The notes under the pieces: model-generated
Databases searched by the model: none
Seen by the model: only the letters and a program-made list of their open reading frames with translations
Told to the model about the DNA's origin: nothing
Source of the DNA: Voacanga thouarsii
Lineage: Eukaryota; Streptophyta; Magnoliopsida; Gentianales; Apocynaceae
Length of the DNA: 64,000 bases
NCBI GenBank assembly: GCA_026120185.1
Contig: JANUWF010001617.1
Location: 2,418,001-2,482,000 of the forward strand
Direction: 5' to 3'
Part shown: piece by piece, positions 1 to 13,084 of the stretch
Position numbering within the stretch: position 1 is the first letter of the stretch
Layout: the number at the start of each line of letters is the position of its first letter
Made by a program: the position numbers and the translations under genes

Positions 1-399
1 GTTCTTATCTAGCCTTCCCAATGACCAAAAGCTTGTTGAACTCCTTACTCCCAGCCATATACAAAGGATTTCCAGATCACGAATCAAATTAGTTGATTAC
101 AGTAGCTCCTGAATCATATATCACATACAATCTTACCTGAAACCATGGTGCATTCGTACTATGTAATTACTCCATGTATTTATATTTGACAATGAGATGG
201 AATAAGATGACTAAGTCATTTGCATTATATTTTCCACTCGGTGTTGGTTCTATGGAGCACATTGCATAGAGGTGTCACCAATTTAGCATTTATTTATGAG
301 TCTTTAGTTTGGGAAAAATGTCACCATCTTTTTCCATTCATATTCTGTATATTTATTTGAACGAGGGAGTTTTTGCCCCATCAAATTTATTTGCTATAG

Positions 400-729
400 G
401 CAAAGGTTAATCGTTCCAAGGGCAACCGCACTGAGATATCCAAATCTGAACTTATTCAAAGGAGTTCTTACTGTCGAGTTTCAGGTATTTACAGTTCATT
501 TGTCTCTTTTAATCCCGAACTAATTACAGAAGAGTAAAAACTGAAATGGTGAACGAAAGTGCGTCACCCCTTTCTCTAGATGGATGTCTGAGATTCGTTA
601 GTTTGTTTGTCATTTAATTGCTCTAAGTTGTTCATCTAACTTGCAGGTCGTGATATGGACCTTCTTGAGCTGTCAGCTTATGGAAATGTAAATCGTGGAC
701 AAGATTCTGGAGGATGTAACATCCAATAA
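400..729 (+). CDS. 3' end of an unrecognised gene (last two exons)
   Basis: Two exons read in one frame across a GT-AG intron: 400-484 (after an acceptor ending in ctatag) and 647-729 (after ttgcag), with the intron at 485-646. The Gly codon is split G|GT, and the frame ends at TAA 727-729. The exons give a 55-residue C-terminus that includes SELIQRSSYCRVSGRDMDLL and ends in GGCNIQ. An open stretch at 2-89 (frame 2, with LPNDQKLVELLTPSHIQRIS) may be an earlier exon, joined through a weak donor near 90 or through an exon I cannot see. I do not recognise the family. The gene starts before the window. The splice structure is read from sequence; the assignment as a real gene is inference. Confidence 0.5.
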
Positions 730-1256
730 CCATTCTATGGCCAGCAGCTCGCATACCATTTAGTACAAATTGCAAGACGGTCCAAAAAGCTATTCCTGGA
801 TTTTCTCCTAGCAGTCCATATACAACTCCTCTAAAGCTTATGTGCACCCTCCACGCGTTTCTCTCCTTTTGCATTGGGTGTGGTGCTCCCCCACAAAAGA
901 GAGAAATCGCATGTTAGTGCAGGTTGGAGTGCCGTTATGTGGAAAATATTGCAGTAGAGAGTGCGTCCTACTATTTAGCCTGTGTAGCTTTAGTAACATT
1001 CCAATGTTAGTGATGGAAAGAATCTTTCTTTATGGTTTGCCAGTAAAAGAAAGGTTTTGGGAATCTATGAAATTACTTTTTTCACCTTGGATGAAATCAG
1101 ATCAAACTTTATGCTTCGTCTTCTTGGTCAATTTTGCATTGATAGTCACTGCTCTCGGCCTGTTTTCTCTGGTAAAAACATGACACGTTCACTATGTAGT
1201 AGTTATCGGGTAAAAATTCTGAATAGCTAGTCAGAAGAGATTAAGTAAAGATTTAC
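730..1256. other. Probable 3' UTR and intergenic DNA
   Basis: This follows the stop codon of the upstream gene. An open frame at 842-1183 has no recognisable domain and begins in what should be 3' UTR. I see no other gene here. Confidence 0.4.
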
Positions 1257-1702
1257 TGTCATTTGTTAAAATTTTATATTATTATTTAAATCTTATTTTA
1301 GATTTAATTGTCATCTCAATTATAATTTTTTTCACATTATTGTCTAAGTACTTCTAATTTTTAAATTAAGTTCGTTAATACAATAAATTAAATATAAAAT
1401 AGTGTAAAATTTTCACTTAATTAACTTAAAAAATAAAAAGATTACATTATTTATAAATTTAAATTTTAAAAAATAAAAAATATAATATAATTGAACTAAC
1501 TTAATTTAATTTAATTGAATTAATTTAATCTTTTTATTTTTTAAGTTAGTTAAATAAAAAAATTATTCTATCTTATATTTAATTTATTATGTTAATTAAT
1601 TTAATTTAAAGATTAGTGATACTTAGATGGTAATGTGAAAAAAAATTAAAATTCATATAATAATTAGATTTAAAATAAAATTTTAATTATAATTAAAATG
1701 AC
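1257..1702. repeat. AT-rich foldback (inverted-repeat) element, MITE-like
   Basis: The two halves are imperfect reverse complements of each other around a centre near 1500. The left edge tgtcatttgttaaaatttta pairs with the right edge that ends in aattaaaatgaca. Inner blocks such as taatttaatctttttatttt on the right also pair with the left arm around 1380-1450. The arms are roughly 200 bp, with almost no spacer. No coding potential. It looks like a non-autonomous foldback transposon, but no clear target duplication was found, so the family is unassigned. Confidence 0.6.
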
Positions 1703-3503
1703 AAAATAAATTTTTTTTTAAACGACTATATCTTTAAACTTTCTTGATATCTGTGCTGCTGACTTTGACATTGATTTCTATTGAAGTAGTTATAGCTTTA
1801 TGGTTGAGTTTGGAGTCAAAATAGAACTGCACCATTTTCGTCCATTTGTGGTTTAACTTTCCATCAGTTGTAATTGGTCACCATAATTAGCCTCTTGAAG
1901 TCAATTGCCATTTGGAATCTTGAAATTTTATATTTTATATCGAATACAATAAATGGCAATACATCAAATTTCAAATCACAGAAGGACCAATGAAATCTTA
2001 CAGTCACCAAAGAAATGTAATATATACACACACTTTTTTCTTTTTTTTTTTTCCTTTCTTTCTCGTTCTTCTTGATTTTATATATGTCCCAACTTTTACC
2101 AGAAAATCAAGAAATGATTGTCATATTGTCTGAATATAAGTAGTTTTGCAAGAGGGTGTGAATCCATGGTTAACGACAGTATCTTAAAGGAGGGCACTCC
2201 TGGTTTACATCAAACGTAACGGTTTCATCCATGCATTTCTTAGTATTCCCCATTAATAAAATGAAAGAGAAAAGTAGACTTCAAAATGAGTCTTTTTCTT
2301 ACTTTTTCTTTGAAAGTGAAGGCTTCACATTAGCACTACCTTTAACTTCAAAGATGCTTTTCCATCCACAATTATCCCAGCCACCTTTTGAGGCAATTAA
2401 TCCGAGTTTGTTTAATTCTGTTACCCCAAAAAAGAATCATATCAACCAATCTTGGTTTAGTTTATTCCAAATGTATCCAGTGTGCCATAGTTGTCAAAGG
2501 GGCAAGAAACTTTTTCGTCATTGAAACATCAAATTAGAATTCTTTCGTCTAAACATTTAAATAAATAAGTTAACACTTGTTTTCGAGACATATGATATAA
2601 TAACTAAGGATGAATCAATAGATGACAGTATTTCATTAAGATCACAACGAGTTATTATTTTAATAGTGAAACAAATAAATATCGATATAGTTTTTGGCTG
2701 CCAAATTCATGCCTGCATAGCATTATGCTACAAAAGTTCAAGAACTCATGTGAAAGAAAAGAAGTCATTTTTCTTAAGCGACCATTTTGTGTTTTTGATT
2801 GACTAGCAATAAGGGTTATGCTGATAATACGTTTTCAAAGTTGTCTGATTAATTTTGAAGTCAACCTATAATGGTAGGACAAAGAATGCACTAAAGGGGC
2901 TGACTACTAAGTGTGTATTTTCTAGAACTTTCAGTTGGTAAATGACCTAATATTGCACCACGCAAACAGCGTAAAAGGATTACTATTGTTGATGGAGGTT
3001 GACTTAGCAGTCCCTGAGTGCTTGAGTAAAGGTTCTTTAGGAAAAAGGTGACAGTACAATTGATGGCACAATAGCTGATGCTGTTTGGTTGCATCTCCAG
3101 CCAAGTTAAACCTCCCACAAAGTTTAACAAAATTGGATAAATTTTTTATCATGAAATGGTAAAAAATAGAGTTACAAATTGTGGAAGCCTGTAATTATTA
3201 TTTTATGAGTGGGCATTGAGTGAAACTACACATATATACCGTATCGGTTTAGATTATATATAGACTTTTAAATATTTTTTTCTATTTAAATTAAATATCG
3301 TCATTCTATTTTAACATATTTTTAAATAAATATTTACTTTTTAAAAATATTCGTTCGATCTAAACTTTCACCACAAATATATTTAATATAGAGAATAATT
3401 TATTCTACTAAGATTATAGTCTAATATATTTTAGTTATTAATAATAAAGGTAATTAGTTATATATTTTCAAAATAGGCTTATGCATTCCGTTTGAAACCA
3501 AAT
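1703..3503. other. AT-rich intergenic DNA
   Basis: No supported gene. The open frame at 2231-2524 has no domain, signal or homology that I recognise. There is a pyrimidine-rich tract at about 2034-2070. Confidence 0.5.
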
Positions 3504-3621
3504 GAAGCTAATCGAGAAGGTGTCTCTTGGTTTTCTGGCTTCTGGATTTGGTTGTGAATGAAGCCAACCAAGAAGGTGTCTCTTGGTTTTTTGGCTGGGT
3601 TTGGTTCATGAAGCCATTGGC
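3504..3621. repeat. Imperfect tandem repeat, about 50-56 bp unit
   Basis: Unit 1 (3504-3559) and unit 2 (3560-3609) share gaagc-aa-c-agaaggtgtc followed by tcttggtttt. A third partial unit starts gaagcc at 3610 and runs into a TATA-like string (ctatatatatc, about 3620). The function is unknown. Confidence 0.65.
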
Positions 3622-5750
3622 TATATATATCAACCGAGAAGAAGTGAAGGCAACGATTGACATCAATTCTCTGAGAAGCTCTTCTTCTTCCCATTTTTTT
3701 TGCTCACCAAAAGGGATTAGGCAGTGGCCATATTCTGAGAGTTAAAAAGCCTAGCATTATTCATCACACCGGAGGTGGAGAAGAAAGGAAGACAGTGAAC
3801 TGGAAGCTTCACTGGACGGAGGAAAGGAAACTGTGTTTTTCGTTTCAAGCCATTCTTCTTCGATCTTTAAGTTTTAAAGCTCCAAGATGTATGTTATTTA
3901 ACCTCCACCATGCTTGCATGCTCTGTGTTTAATGTTTTTATCTCCATTACCGTCCACTGCATGCATGCTCTGTTTCTGCCAACACCTTCAAGGAGATCTC
4001 TTTAATTACCAATTGGAAGATGAAACCTTTGCTATTTTTCCATTTGTACTAGTAGGATTTTTTCATAGATGAGCGCGATGATTGGAAGGTCACGAATTCA
4101 AATTTTTTGAAATATTTATTGGTCTTTTCGATTGAATCGGTCTGTCAAGATTTATTTAAATTGGTTTACGTCATCGTAATTCTTTGTCGATTAAGATCAT
4201 GAGACAAACTTCACAAAGTGTGTATCTAAAAGACTAGCAATTGGGTAAATTTGATCAAGAAAACTAGTTTTTTTTTTAAAAAAAAAATCAATTGTTTTTT
4301 TATTTGTTTTTAAGTTATAAGAATATTTTTTTAAAAAAATAGATAATCTATCAATTTTTTAATGTAGCCACAATTAATGTATACTATTATTAGCACATAC
4401 TTTTTAGTTATTAATAAAAATATTAATTGGTTTAGTTAGAGAAAAGAAATTACAAGTAGAAGGAGTTAGAATTATATAGTTTTAAAAATAATTAATAAAA
4501 AGGTATATTAAAAATATTAAGAAAAAATAATTTACAAAATATATTTCTTAATTTATATAAAAATAGAAGTATGAGCATTTTTAATGAACTGAAGTAACTA
4601 CGTAATACGTGAGGTGTGTGTAGATATACGGTAGGCCCAGCACGTGGATTGGATGAGAAAGAAAATTGTCATACATGGATGTGGATGGCTAATGCTTGGA
4701 AAAAGAAAAGCGCACACCGGGAGAAAGAAAGGAAAGCAACAAAGAAAGCGTTAAACGACAAAAGCGCTTACTGGCTTTTTATGTGCATATTGAAAGTTTT
4801 GGGTCCCAAACCAATAAGTCTTTATTTATATATATGTGTGTGGTCTGCATTTGTTCCAGACACGGAAATATCTTCCTGTTTGGAAATGCCAATCCACTGG
4901 GAACACATATTATATCAGGATTTTTTGAATCTGCCAATAAAAGAAAATGAAAAAACAGGTTTGTCCTCTTCACTTTGAAATCGAGAGAGAAAAAAACATT
5001 TATTATAAAATAAATTTCACTTTATACATAAATTTCTACAGTATTATAAAATAAAATGGTTAGTGTCGGTCAACATTGTTGGTAAGTTTTGCTAGTAAGG
5101 TAAAAAGATTTTTACTGATGAAGTTACCTTTATTGCAGGTTGTCGGGGGTGGGGGGGGGGGCTTTGTTGAAGTTTCCGGAAAAGACTTTCAAGTCATCTT
5201 TCCACTTTCTTTTGCTAGTGGTTTGCCTTTGGAAAGGAAAGCAAGTGAACAATTTTGCCTTTTGCTCAATTCTTGAAGCTATCTGCATGATAAATGGCCA
5301 AAAGATATTGAAGACTTTGGCATGCATTTGACTACTTGCAGCTCCCACAAAATTCCAACGTGCGGAGTCTGCTTCCTATCCTATCTGTTATGTGTGTTCA
5401 TCCATTTTCTTTAAGAAAATCCAATCATCCAATAAGATGTTTGGCTTTTTAAGGAAATGAAAAAGATGGGTAGGCTATCTCACACCCTGTATCAGAAGAA
5501 CAAAATTCACTTAAACCACCCGTTATATGGACAGGAATGTGGTATCTTTTTGCAACTGGAAATTATTCACATCAGTACCCCTGCCTCCATGGTCAATGGT
5601 TAGCACATTTACAGGACCTATACAGAGACACCTCTGGCATATCAATACTTTTCTTGGTGATGATGTGTTTTAACATGAAATGAAAGACAAAAGTTTTGCA
5701 GGCTTTTGAGTCAAAGAAAAGAGTATTCTCCTTTTATTCCATACCACCGA
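3622..5750. other. Intergenic DNA with no supported gene
   Basis: Mostly AT-rich. Open frames at 4616-4978 and 5076-5276 have no recognisable domain. Around 3630-3980 composition is less AT-rich and includes tgcatgcatgc strings, which could be part of a non-coding transcript or an old exon, but nothing decides this. A G-run lies at about 5142-5161. Confidence 0.4.
5142..5161 (+). other. G-run, possible quadruplex-forming tract
   Basis: A near-pure guanine tract (a run of five G, then T, then a longer uninterrupted G run) stands out in AT-rich surroundings. It could form a G-quadruplex or simply be a slippage-prone homopolymer. Confidence 0.5.
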
Positions 5751-6151
5751 GGAGAATCGAAAATGGCGGCATTCCAAACTGACTAGGTAGTTACATAAGA
5801 TTACATATGAATCTTGGTGCATCTGAAAATCTCACACTCTGCCACACCTATCTGTTAGTATTTCTTTATATAGATATTTACAGAAAACTCACTCTCAACA
5901 GAAGTAAACAAAGCAGGCACTCGACTTCATCTTACAAAAAGAAAAAGAAAATTAGTTTTCACTATAGCTTCTTCAACAGAGTTCCCCTGTTGGACGAAGG
6001 CAATCTACAAAAGACAGTGGCCTCCGGCAATCACCCCTGGCAAAGTCATACTGAATTGTCAGGTGACGCAGGGAAATCAACTATTAACCAGAGTTACGTG
6101 GAACAGGAGGTTTCTTTCAACCTTTCACGGTGGTACAGACTCAACGCACGT

Positions 6152-8933
6152 TTAGACAGTCTCTTGGAAGGTGACAGACCTAGTTAAGGCGGCAGGGTTG
6201 GCCTGCAACACCGGTGAAGTGGCAGCCAAGTGTTTCTTTTCATCACCCTTAGGTTGGAGGGCCTTAAAAAGCCCTCCCCTGCTGATTGAATTGTACTTGA
6301 TCCCAAGAGCTGTCCATATGGAACTCTTAGCAGCTTCATCTGGATCATCAATCCTCAAAGTTTTGGGAACCAAAATGGATGTTTCTGAATTCTTCTTTTC
6401 TGATGATTCTTCCCCTTCGGGACTTCTTGGTTTGTTAAGCAATTCACCGTCCCTAGAATGCTTTCCCAGTATCGGTGAATTAGGATCAGAACCTAATGGT
6501 TTTTGGCTTGCTGTGGGGGACACAGGAGGCATCCATGGAATACTCCAAGCACCAGGCACACCAGCAACACTACAACTCCAAAAAGGTGCAGGGTAAAACG
6601 GCATGGGAAATGCTGAGGGGCAAATAGCTGGCAGAGGTAGTGCAGAATTCCAGGGAAAAGGCCAAGGGATACCAGGAAGACATGGGACTGGAGAATGGAA
6701 ACCGTTTATATGTTGCATAACTGGTTCTTGCTGCCCGTTTTTAGAACTTTCAACCATCGAATTGGAAGTTGTGACTGAAGAACCACTTGAACAATCATCA
6801 CCATTTTCTACCCCCTTGCAAGAAACTGAAACTCCAGGATCACCTTTATAGAAACCATTTCGCGTACCGTTTGGCACCTTCTTCTCGGTCAAATTCAGAA
6901 CAGAAGCCATGGAATCACAAAGTGGTATATCAGGACCAAAGGAAAGGACTGTGCCATTGGGTTTAAAAGTTGGGTGATGAAATCCATTTGGAGCATCAAT
7001 TCGAGCCGCTTGGAGGGCTTCAGAGATGGTAATGTGGCGACAATGTGAGGCAGAATTCTTGTTCTTACGTCGTCCAGCTCCCACTGGGACATTCCTCATG
7101 GTACCCCCAGCAGTCCAATATCTCTGGCAGCTCTTGCAGAAATGACGAGGCTGATTGATGTTGTAATTGTTGTAGTAACAGAACTTCGTATCCATACTAT
7201 TGCAACGAGGGCAGGGGAGAATCTTGTCTGGTTTTTTCTTCTGCTGTGAATTGGTTGCATCATTCTGTTCATTTTCAGCATTACCGGATTCTTTTGGAGA
7301 GTCCTCATCCATGGGAGGAGAATTTGGGCTGTCATCAGATTCCGATGAACCTTTAGAATTCTCCAATTCTTCTGCAATTGAACTGTGATCCTTTTCTTCT
7401 GACTCAGTTTCACAGCTTTCCCCAGCTAAACAATCCTGAAAGTTTTAAGTCACAGTATTTCATGAGTTACAGTTGGAACAGTCAAGGTTAAAATCATCAC
7501 ATGCTATAAACAAGAAGAAAAGGACAGGAAGACCATTGGTTTTAACTAGCCACAGTCATTATTCTTATATAAACTGGAGAATTAGTAATTCCGGATTGAA
7601 AATGCCAAAACAATACACTCTTGATTAATGCTTCTAGTTCTCTACAGGGCTCTGCTTTGTTTTTTGGTTCTAAAATCTAGCCACATAAGGTAAGATGCAT
7701 ACCATTGAAAAAGAAGTCTAAATTAACTAAGACTCAGAAAGCAGGACACTCGCAAGGCTGCAAATTTAGCAGGAATGCACAAAAACTTTCACCACACGGA
7801 CCGGGGGGTGTTTTGGGGGCCGGGAGATCCATTTCCATTAGCCAATAGCAGTCTAAAAAAAACATCGAAATTATGAAGATTTGTATTTTCTGGGCAAGGA
7901 TAAAAGACAAAATAATCAACTGCAGAATACATAGAAAACTATGAAAACTTAAACAGACATTCCAAGTGTTACCATTCAATAGGGTAATAACCTTTGACTC
8001 CCTCTGGTGCATTAGAATATCTGTTCGGACATATCAAAATCCAGAAACTAAAAATAGCAACTTTAAAAACCAAAGTGGAACTGGAAACTTGCAGAATCAA
8101 GGACACCTTTTCTGGAATATTTCAAGAAGACAAAAGCCTAAGACGAATCAATTGGAAAGCAAAAGAAACAGATCGAACGTTCCAGAAATTATTTTCCAAA
8201 AAACAGAAAAGTAAATGCAAAGATTGGAAATTAGTAATTAGAAGAATGAATCCCTCAGTTTGCTGATGAATTTATAGACAATCAATTACACAAGACACAA
8301 AATCTAATTCAGTTTTGAACAATAACATTCATTGCTCAAACCTTTTGTTACTATCACAAACCTGAAAACTAACAAGAATTCAGGCTATTAAAATTTGAAA
8401 GTGACCATTTTTAAACTTGAAATTCAATTCTTTTTCAAAAAAGAACCGGTTATAAAATCTCAAAAGCACTGAAATCAAAACTGTATCGTCTGAACCAAAA
8501 GGGACGTCCACAAAATGAAACCGTCACCTTGATTTTTTTTTCCCATCAATTCCGTATCCGGGTTCTCCTCAAGGCTTACACTTTTCAAAGCATTTTTACA
8601 GACTACAAACACTAATTCGAGCACACAACCAACGTGGTATGTACTATAACTACGTTTGTTTGTGCGTGAAAACAAATAACGAAACTGTACCTTATCTGCT
8701 TCTTGCTTCACTTCATCTTTTTCGTCTTCAGCTTCAGTTTCCTCAACTCTCCTGACTTTCTTTCCATCCAAAAAGCGATCATAATCAGACAAAGTACTGT
8801 TTTCTTTACTCTCACCACCATACTCATCTTTTCCAACGACCACTGGAAGAATCCAACCGTTTTCCGGCAAGGCAATCTTCTTTCCAAAAAGCCTGATCTC
8901 AGGGTCCTTGACTTCCTTCATTTTGAACCCCAA
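6152..8933 (-). CDS. CDF3-like: Cycling DOF factor (CDF2/CDF3-like transcription factor)
   Basis: Two exons on the minus strand: 8933-8691 and 7435-6152. The intron (8690-7436) has GT-AG ends and phase 0, giving 508 residues. The N-terminus has the short CDF motif [11 protein letters not shown]. An acidic linker follows, then the DOF zinc finger (about residues 150-205) with [20 protein letters not shown] and [20 protein letters not shown], giving the C-x2-C...C-x2-C zinc ligands. C-terminal CDF motifs are present: [25 protein letters not shown], the long block containing [19 protein letters not shown], and NPAALTRS at the end. In Arabidopsis, CDFs repress CO and FT and are degraded through FKF1-GI, which bind the C-terminal motifs. 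The start may instead be the second Met at 8921 (MKEVKDPEI), which fits the family N-terminus better. The CDF3 versus CDF2 call is tentative. Confidence 0.93.
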
Positions 8934-10188
8934 AACTCAACCAAAACCAAAAAAGGAAAAATCAACAGCAGCAATCAAGACGAAAACTTCACCGCCGGTG
9001 AGGAAAAGCCACCGTCAGCCTCCTTCCAAATCTTGAACTTTTCCAAAGAAAAAAAAGAGGGCAAAAAGTTCCAAGTAACAGAGAGACGTTCGCTGGAGTG
9101 TGAGTAAAAAGTCCGCTAAGGCTTTGTTGGCATCGTTTGGAAGTCTGATTTTGATCGCGCTTAATTAAAAGGGAGAGGTGGGATATGGATGCCACGTCAG
9201 CACCTTATTAATTTTCTCAGCCACAAGTTTTATTGTGGCTCATCTTCACACTGGGACATCTTTCTTTCTCTTTTCCTTTGCTTCCCATCTACTACTCCTC
9301 CGCCGTGTGCACCAACCTCTAAAATTCTACTATTAAATTGTGATAAATTTATTTAAATATATAAAATTTAAATAATTAATATTAATTTATTTTAATTATA
9401 TGAGAATTATTATTCGAAATAAATATAGAGTTTGATATAGAGTAAAATATATTATGGATATATAATAATGTTAGATAAATAAAAATATTAAATTATATAT
9501 TTGAAAATTGAAATAATTTTGAATTGAATTTAAATACTTACACTTTTAATTTAAATAAATTCGATATTTTAAAATAAAATCTGAATTTGAATCTAATTTC
9601 AAATTAAACTTTATATTAAGATTTAAATTTGATTCGATAAAATTATCTTAAAACATAAATTTTATTAATTAACAATCTCAAAAGTTTAAAATCAAGTTTA
9701 AATTTCTTTGTGTTAAAAAATATTTAAAAATATTAAACTCGAATACTGAGTTCAACTGGATCGCGTGCAACCTACGTCTAGCTAATCTTTGCTTTGTATG
9801 GGGAGCGAATTTTAGTACAGTAAGATTCTATATTCCTTATGATGCATGGGAATTCAGTGCACCCCGCATCCTGGGAAACCCTTAAAAAAATGTAAGGTGA
9901 TGACGTGGCACATGTAGAGTTGTACTTTGGGGGAACTTTTATTTTTTTAGGTAATCAAAGGAAAGGCACTTTGTGAAAAGGGTAGCCAATTATGGCGAGA
10001 CACTTGTTGCTGAAGTTGTTTGATGCTGCTGCTGAGCTGATATTGTTGAATTCTGGATAGAGTGGAATTCCCAGGAGACTCTTTTCAGCCTTTTGCTAGA
10101 ATGATTAGTAATTAAAAAAGGAAACAGAACTATGGGAGCAATTATTTTTGGAGCTCTTTAAAATGAAAAATATTCTTCCTGTCATATG

Positions 10189-10193
<5 letters not shown>
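8934..10193. other. CDF 5' UTR/promoter, then AT-rich intergenic DNA
   Basis: The first 200 bp or so upstream of the CDF start are less AT-rich and probably hold its 5' UTR and promoter, including a tgccacgtcag string (ACGT core) near 9190. The rest is AT-rich with no supported gene. I did not find a clear TATA box. Confidence 0.4.

Positions 10194-10232
<39 letters not shown>
10194..10232. repeat. (TA)n microsatellite
   Basis: About 19 uninterrupted TA dinucleotides. Likely polymorphic in length. Confidence 0.95.
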
Positions 10233-10233
<1 letters not shown>

Positions 10234-12061
10234 TAATTAATTCCTTTTGTAGAAGTGCATAAATTCAAAGTTCGAAAATTAAAGGTGAGTCTAGTCTAAA
10301 CCAAATGCTTTAAACTAGTATGACTTTTGGTTATAAATATTTGACTAAAATGAATGAACTTCTATGTACGTGTCAATTTTATATTGATGAGATTATAAGT
10401 AAGACTTTTTAGTCTTTGAATTATCCCTTTGAATGGTCTAATATAAAAGGATAATAGTCATTTGAATGGCGTAATGACAAATAACAAGTTTGTGAATGAC
10501 GTATTTGATTTTGCGTTTTATATTTCGTAATTTACATTAAATTTTAAATATAAAATATTAGAAATGTTCGTGACGAGACTGTTAGTTAATCGGATAAAGA
10601 TGCTTATGTGTCAATCAGATTAAATTTTAAAAATACGTTAAACGAATTATACCTTTATAGATATCGTCTTTCCCAACACGATTCTTGAAATCTTTGGCCT
10701 TATGATAATGCTCTAAACCCCCAAATTTTCTTTAATGTAATCTCCTTAGATAAAAAAATTGCTAATCGTATTTTGTTTCTCCCTTTGTTGAGGATGGACT
10801 CACACAAAATTGAGAGAAAAACTCAAAGAACAACAATGATATTTTTTACGTATATAAAAAATAGAGTCATATACCGATATGTATATTGAACTCTATCTCA
10901 AAATACGAATCAGATAGAATAAGAAAAATATAACGGGGTACAACTATTTCCCTTTATCTTATTCCATCTAAAGTACGATTTTTTATTTTTCTGCAATTTT
11001 CATTAAAAAATTATAATTTATTATTGTCCCATAATTAGGAGCCACTAAAGGGATCTGACCAGATACAATTAGACTAAATTCTAATAAACTATTTTGTCAA
11101 TAAAAATAATTTATTAATTAAGTTCCACCCTACTAAAAGAACGAAATTACATCCTTAGTCTAATCACAATTATTGAAATCAATAATTATATCTATTAATT
11201 GATCGATCCAACAGAGACGTCATCAAAAGATAATAATAATAATAATCTCATTTTCTACTATCGAGTTTCATTTAAAAACAAATTCACATATATAATTTTT
11301 AATTTTTATAAAATAACGAACGCATCTTCAAGAGAAACAAGTTGAAGGAACCTTGGGGATTATTAATTACCATATTGAAAGGAAATGGTTGCTACAATTA
11401 TAACTTTATTGGCTTCTCTTTTTTGGGTGTTTTGGGAATTTTTGCTGCCAAAAACTTGTTACCAAATATGGAGAGCGACAAGTACGGAAAGGTCATCAAA
11501 TGTGTGGCTGTTTTTGGGACCTCAAGGCTGGTGGGGTTCACATAAATTGCTTGGCCATTCTTGTGCGTGTTGTTGTGTGCATTTCAACCCTTTGGATGTC
11601 TTTAACTACTATTCTTCTTCTCAATTACACGGCTGTAAATGCCTCTATACTATTTTCCTTTCTTTTAAATTATTTTAAAACTATTATTTTCTCTCTCCTT
11701 CAAACTATTTTCCTCGATTTTTCATTACGCTGCGATGTTTCAAAGGAGTGGTTTCTGCTCCTCATTTGTGTTATCCATGATTAATTTGACCGCAGACCAC
11801 TGCTATAAAGGGTGGCAAAATACGAAAAAATAAATTAAATTTATTTTCCTAATAATAAAAGTAAAAGTTTATTGCAATTTACATCCATTAAATTAGAGAA
11901 TATTGATATTTTAATACTAAAAATTGTAAAAAAAATATTACAGATTCATTAATAGTTAGTCAATGACAATATTGACTAATAAAAATTATTTTACCCATAT
12001 TAATTATAATATTTTTAAAATAATCATTTAGTGAAAGGAACTTAGCACATTATCGAAACTT
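10233..12061. other. AT-rich intergenic DNA
   Basis: No supported gene. Overlapping open frames at 11342-11784 lie in different frames on the same strand, with no domain or splice structure that I can defend. Confidence 0.45.
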
Positions 12062-12290
12062 AAATATGATACAAATTCAAGTATAATAATCCTAAAATAA
12101 AATCACGAAATTGTATCAATATTTTTTTTAAAAAATAAAGTCACAGAAAAATTATCATCGTTCTCTAAAATAATTACGGAAAGATAATAATTTTTTTGAT
12201 GACATTGTTTTTTTTTGTGAGGAAAATATTAATACAATTTTATGATTTTTATTTTAGGTTTGTTATACTTGAATTTGTATAGTATTTTGA
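12062..12290. repeat. Foldback element with about 68-bp arms
   Basis: The left arm (about 12062-12133, with gatacaaattcaagtataat and ctaaaataaaatcacgaaat) is the reverse complement of the right arm (about 12224-12290, with ttttattttaggtttgttat and acttgaatttgtat). The loop is about 90 bp. It resembles a MITE or decayed foldback element. No target duplication was identified. Confidence 0.6.
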
Positions 12291-13084
12291 TTTTGATATA
12301 GTTGTATATGATGTGTCTAATTTTAGAAAATTAATTAAAATTTTAATTTATGTTTTTGTTGTATTTTATTCTATTAAATTAGAATAATGATATTTTAATA
12401 TAAAAATATTATAAGTTCACAAATACTTTATGTGCCGAATTTTCTTTATTAAAAGATTATTTTGGAAATTTTATAAATAATATAGACAAAATAAATATTT
12501 TATTAAAAAATAAATTTCGTTAGTCAATTGACTTATGGTCGATGAAACTCTGGTATTTTTTTTATATTTTGTGATACTATAAGACTACTACCTCCTAACT
12601 TAGTAGAATAAATTACATAAATCCTAAAAATAATTAAGTAAAAATAAATTACATAAATTCTCCCCTCCCTTCTCCTTTGCAACACAAGCGTCTGCCCTTA
12701 GGTGTCAAGAAACCAACCAGTGGCTGTGCTGAGTTATTCGGAGTTAAGCATCTTTGCTTCATGCAGTACCTTTTTGCTCTTTCCAAAAATATCAGTGTCT
12801 ATTTTGCCACATCAGCCGGACAGCAACACAGATAATGGTGCAATATCAATATAAAAAGGAAATAAAATAATCGTACCTCACGGTCGCATATATGGATATA
12901 ATTAGTTTCTTAATCTCTTTCATTACTTATAAGAAACGCAATTAAGTGGATGACACGTGTAAATCACTCCCTTAGTTCAAACAAAGAATAGGTACCCCTC
13001 TTTTAATCCAGTCAGGGACGGAATTAAAGACTTGGATAGAGAGATAAATTATACTTCTTATAAGTTGTTAGAGATCATTTTTAC

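Noticed and set aside
842..1183. 113-residue open frame on plus
   Set aside because: It lies in the presumed 3' UTR of the upstream gene, with no domain, no signal and Cys/Leu-rich random composition.
2231..2524. 97-residue open frame on plus
   Set aside because: No recognisable motif or splice context. Composition matches translated AT-rich DNA.
4616..4978. 120-residue open frame on plus
   Set aside because: Overlapping frames on both strands are equally open and none has a domain. Likely chance.
5807..6187. 126-residue open frame on plus antisense to the CDF 3' end
   Set aside because: It covers the CDF 3' UTR and the last codons. A shadow frame.
11342..11784. Three overlapping open frames
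   Set aside because: They lie in different frames on the same strand, without shared homology or splice sites. Treated as chance.
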